Of a stretch of DNA of 6,311 nucleotides, positions 4,341 to 6,311 are shown piece by piece. This stretch comes from Cyanobacteria bacterium UBA7753 (GTDB lineage: Bacteria; Cyanobacteriota; Vampirovibrionia; Gastranaerophilales; Gastranaerophilaceae): positions 1 to 6,311 of the forward strand of contig DLEF01000017.1 in assembly GCA_002481545.1 (NCBI GenBank), read 5' to 3'. The number at the start of each line of letters is the position of its first letter. Position 1 is the stretch's first letter. The notes below the pieces were generated by a model. The model saw only the letters and a program-made list of their open reading frames with translations. It was not told the origin of the DNA and did no database searches. The translations under genes and the position numbers were made by a program.

Positions 4341-5309
4341 ATGAACAGGAGAAAGTTTTTAATAATTATATCGCTATTAGTCATTTGCTTGGGGGCAATC
4401 GGTGTTATTGCGGAGGATTTAATCATTGAATCCAAAACCCAAACTTTTTCCGAAACCGACAGCAAAATAAAATTTGACGGTAACGTTAAAGTCCAACACG
4501 GCGATATAAAAATCCTCGGAGATAAAGCTGATGTTACGGTAAAGAACAACAAACTTGATACCGCAACATTCTATGACAAACCTTATGCTTTTGAGGTTAA
4601 AAACAATAAGAAAAGAGAAGTAAAAGCTAATATCTTGAAATTCTCACTTATAAACAAAGTTATAAGAGCCGAAGGCGATACACAAACAATCGTAACCGAG
4701 GGCAGAACTCCTGTAGCTGTTATCAATGCAAATGTTCAGGAATATGACGTAAGAACAAACGTTATGACTGCAACAGGTTCCGTCGCAATAAAATATAAAG
4801 ATATCAATGCATATTCTAACAAGGCCGTAATTAAGACAGACAGCCACGGTGAACTAAAACGTATAGATTTAATCGGGCAGGCAAGGATTGACCAATCTAA
4901 GCACCACGCAACGGCAAACCACTTTATCTATGATGCCGTAAATGAAGAAATGACCGCGCAAGGTAATGCCGTAACAACTACCGTTTTGGATAACGGTAAA
5001 GAGTTCGTTATAAAAGCTAATTATCAGCAATACGGCAAGAAATCGGGCGTATACATCGGAAACGGTGCCGTTAGAGCTTGGTACGATGACTATTTCGCAA
5101 GAGGCCCGAAGGTTGTATGTTATCCCGATAAGGTTACCAATAAACCGCAGGAGGTTTATATGATAGGTCGTTCAACGATAAAAGAAAATGAAAAAGAAAT
5201 AACCGCAGATAAAATCAAGGTTATTATCGAACCTAAAAACTTCCAAGCAGAAGGCAATGTAAGAACTATTATTCACCAGGCAGGCGTTTCTGCAGAAAAG
5301 GCATTTTAA
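4341..5309 (+). CDS. lptA: LptA/OstA-like periplasmic LPS transport protein, extended
   Basis: A 322-residue exported protein. Residues 1-24 are a signal peptide: basic RRK, a hydrophobic core and a GVIA/ED cleavage site. The mature part is a series of OstA-type beta repeats that would stack into a grooved filament carrying lipopolysaccharide across the periplasm. Repeating marks are KFDGNVKVQ (44-52), DKADVTVKNNKL (61-72), TATGSVAIKYK (143-153), NKAVIKTDSHGELK (160-173), TAQGNAVTT (205-213) and QAEGNVRTI (302-310). E. coli LptA is about 185 residues, so this protein carries nearly twice as many repeat turns. AAGGA (4329-4333) lies seven bases before the ATG. The gene follows lptC by 15 bases and precedes the TPR gene by two. 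It could alternatively be the N-terminal half of an LptD-like protein, but no outer-membrane barrel follows. Confidence 0.85.
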   Translation: MNRRKFLIIISLLVICLGAIGVIAEDLIIESKTQTFSETDSKIKFDGNVKVQHGDIKILGDKADVTVKNNKLDTATFYDKPYAFEVKNNKKREVKANILKFSLINKVIRAEGDTQTIVTEGRTPVAVINANVQEYDVRTNVMTATGSVAIKYKDINAYSNKAVIKTDSHGELKRIDLIGQARIDQSKHHATANHFIYDAVNEEMTAQGNAVTTTVLDNGKEFVIKANYQQYGKKSGVYIGNGAVRAWYDDYFARGPKVVCYPDKVTNKPQEVYMIGRSTIKENEKEITADKIKVIIEPKNFQAEGNVRTIIHQAGVSAEKAF

Positions 5310-5311
5310 CG

Positions 5312-6172
5312 ATGGAAAATAAAAAAACTAACGATATAAAAGAAGTAAAAGAAGAAGTTAAAGAAAATAAAACTGCTGAAAAAAAAGAAGAAACAAACCT
5401 TGATAAGGCTATTAAATACTATAAAAAAGGGGAGTTTCAAAAAGCTATAGATATTTTTAGTAATATTTTGGAGCACGAAGAAGATAATGCGGAAATTTAT
5501 AACAATATGGGGCTTTGCTATTCAAATTTAGGGAATTTTGAAAAGGCTGAAAAGTCTTATACAAGAGCAATAAAGCTTAATCCGTTAATCCCGCAGGCTT
5601 ATATAAATTTGTCTGATTTGTATTACAAATCAGGAGATTTGTCGGGTGCTATCGGTGTACTTGAGCGCGGAAGTTATGAAATGCAGGACAATTTTGTAAT
5701 AGCACACCTTCTTGCAAGAGTTTACATAGAAGATTCCCGCTATGATATGGCTATTGTAGAGTTGGAAAGAATACTTGATGCACAGCCTGAAAACTATGAC
5801 GCTTATTATGATTTGGGAAGAGTTATGTATGAGCTCGGCAATTATGAAGATGCTATTTCCAATTTTGAAAACGTTATAGAATACAAAGACCAAAACGAGT
5901 TTTTATATTATTATCTTGGCGAAGCCTATGAAGGAAACAACGAGATTGATAAGGCTATTTCAAATTATTTGAAGGCAAATGCCGTTAATACGAAATTTGC
6001 TCTGCCTTATAAAAGATTGGGAATTTTGTTCCTTGCAAGGGAAGAGTATGAAGATGCGATTGAATTTTTTGAAGATTATATCAAGCTTGATATTCCGGAG
6101 GAAGAACGCACCAAGGTTAACGAACTTATAAACAGAATAAAGAACAAAATGAAGGATAAAGCTGAAAAATAG
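5312..6172 (+). CDS. Tetratricopeptide-repeat protein in the lpt operon
   Basis: The 286-residue protein starts with a Lys/Glu-rich low-complexity segment (1-29), followed by about seven TPR helical hairpins (roughly 30-260) and a basic C-terminal helix. Clear units include AIKYYKKGEFQKAIDIFSNI, NMGLCYSNLGNFEKAEKSYT, NLSDLYYKSGDLSGAIGVLE, DLGRVMYELGNYEDAISNFE and LGEAYEGNNEIDKAISNYLK, with the usual G/A and Y/F positions. TPR arrays are protein-binding scaffolds. No signal peptide or membrane helix is seen, so it is probably cytoplasmic. The ATG lies two bases after the lptA stop, with AAAGG (5297-5301) inside the lptA end as its likely ribosome site, so translation is probably coupled. The operon position suggests a role linked to envelope assembly, but the partner is unknown. 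No terminator is visible downstream. Confidence 0.88.
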   Translation: MENKKTNDIKEVKEEVKENKTAEKKEETNLDKAIKYYKKGEFQKAIDIFSNILEHEEDNAEIYNNMGLCYSNLGNFEKAEKSYTRAIKLNPLIPQAYINLSDLYYKSGDLSGAIGVLERGSYEMQDNFVIAHLLARVYIEDSRYDMAIVELERILDAQPENYDAYYDLGRVMYELGNYEDAISNFENVIEYKDQNEFLYYYLGEAYEGNNEIDKAISNYLKANAVNTKFALPYKRLGILFLAREEYEDAIEFFEDYIKLDIPEEERTKVNELINRIKNKMKDKAEK

Positions 6173-6271
6173 AAATTACAAATCTTATTTTTCTGGAGTA
6201 CCCATTCCCCTCAGTTTGTTTAATTAAAGTTAATAAAATTGTAAGACAAATATTGAAAATTTTTTGCATGG

Positions 6272-6285
6272 AATAACGTGTTATT
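6272..6285. promoter_or_regulatory. Short inverted repeat downstream of the TPR gene
   Basis: AATAAC and GTTATT flank a GT centre. There is no T-run after it, so it is not a convincing terminator. It sits just before the second copy of the dispersed repeat and may be part of that element or chance in AT-rich DNA. Confidence 0.25.
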
Positions 6286-6291
6286 TGATAT

Positions 6292-6311
6292 GTTATGTTC
6301 CATTTTTTCTT
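6292..6311. repeat. Second copy of the dispersed repeat, cut by the window end
   Basis: GTTATGTTCCATTTTTTCTT is identical to 3513-3532 and in the same orientation. The 15 bases before each copy also align without gaps and share about half their positions (both begin CGT.TTAT). The right arm, if present, lies beyond the window. Confidence 0.75.

Noticed and set aside
6173..6311. Terminator or next gene start after the TPR gene
   Set aside because: No stem followed by a T-run and no start codon with a ribosome site leading to an open frame. The operon may continue beyond the window or end without a visible hairpin.

Overview
The window reads as chromosomal DNA from an AT-rich, diderm (outer-membrane) bacterium. 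The best lineage guess is the non-photosynthetic cyanobacterial relatives (Candidatus Melainabacteria / Gastranaerophilales type). This rests on the AT-rich codon use, a two-gene LPS-transport set (LptC-like plus an oversized LptA/OstA-like protein) followed by a TPR protein, heptamer tandem repeats, and the gene mix. It is an inference from style and content, not a match to a known genome.

Layout. Bases 1-458 hold no gene. They carry a MITE-like inverted-repeat element (8-196), a GC-richer patch with small hairpins (235-305) and four copies of a degenerate 8-bp tandem repeat (298-329). Next comes a 484-residue protein (459-1913) with an acidic, EF-hand-like N-terminus, a long coiled coil and a C-terminal CHAP-type peptidoglycan hydrolase domain, but no signal peptide. 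A small two-helix membrane protein of the superinfection-immunity family with a C-terminal SHOCT domain follows (1982-2311), apparently on its own promoter. A 425-bp non-coding stretch (2312-2736) contains a dense cluster of CATG inverted repeats, a good sigma-70 promoter, and a leader with a hairpin and a possible 15-codon ORF. That leader feeds a 72-residue cysteine-rich protein of unknown function that starts with TTG (2737-2955). A short ribosome hibernation factor (3019-3384) comes next, with its own -10 box, a strong Shine-Dalgarno site and a clear rho-independent terminator (3401-3432).

The second half is the envelope operon lptC - lptA - TPR (3705-6172), with gaps of 15 and 2 bases. 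lptC has an extended -10 box so close to its ATG, with no Shine-Dalgarno site, that its mRNA may be leaderless. The cluster is flanked on both sides by the same repeat in the same orientation: a 62-bp inverted repeat at 3512-3573, whose left arm recurs exactly at 6292-6311 where the window ends. A run of five 7-bp units (3626-3660) sits just before the lptC promoter.

How the genes fit together: LptC and LptA would be the inner-membrane-anchored and periplasmic bridge parts of lipopolysaccharide export, and the co-transcribed TPR protein is a candidate cytoplasmic partner. The CHAP protein, the immunity-like protein, the Cys-rich protein and the hibernation factor look like separate transcription units. 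I see no rRNA, tRNA, CRISPR array or transposase gene.
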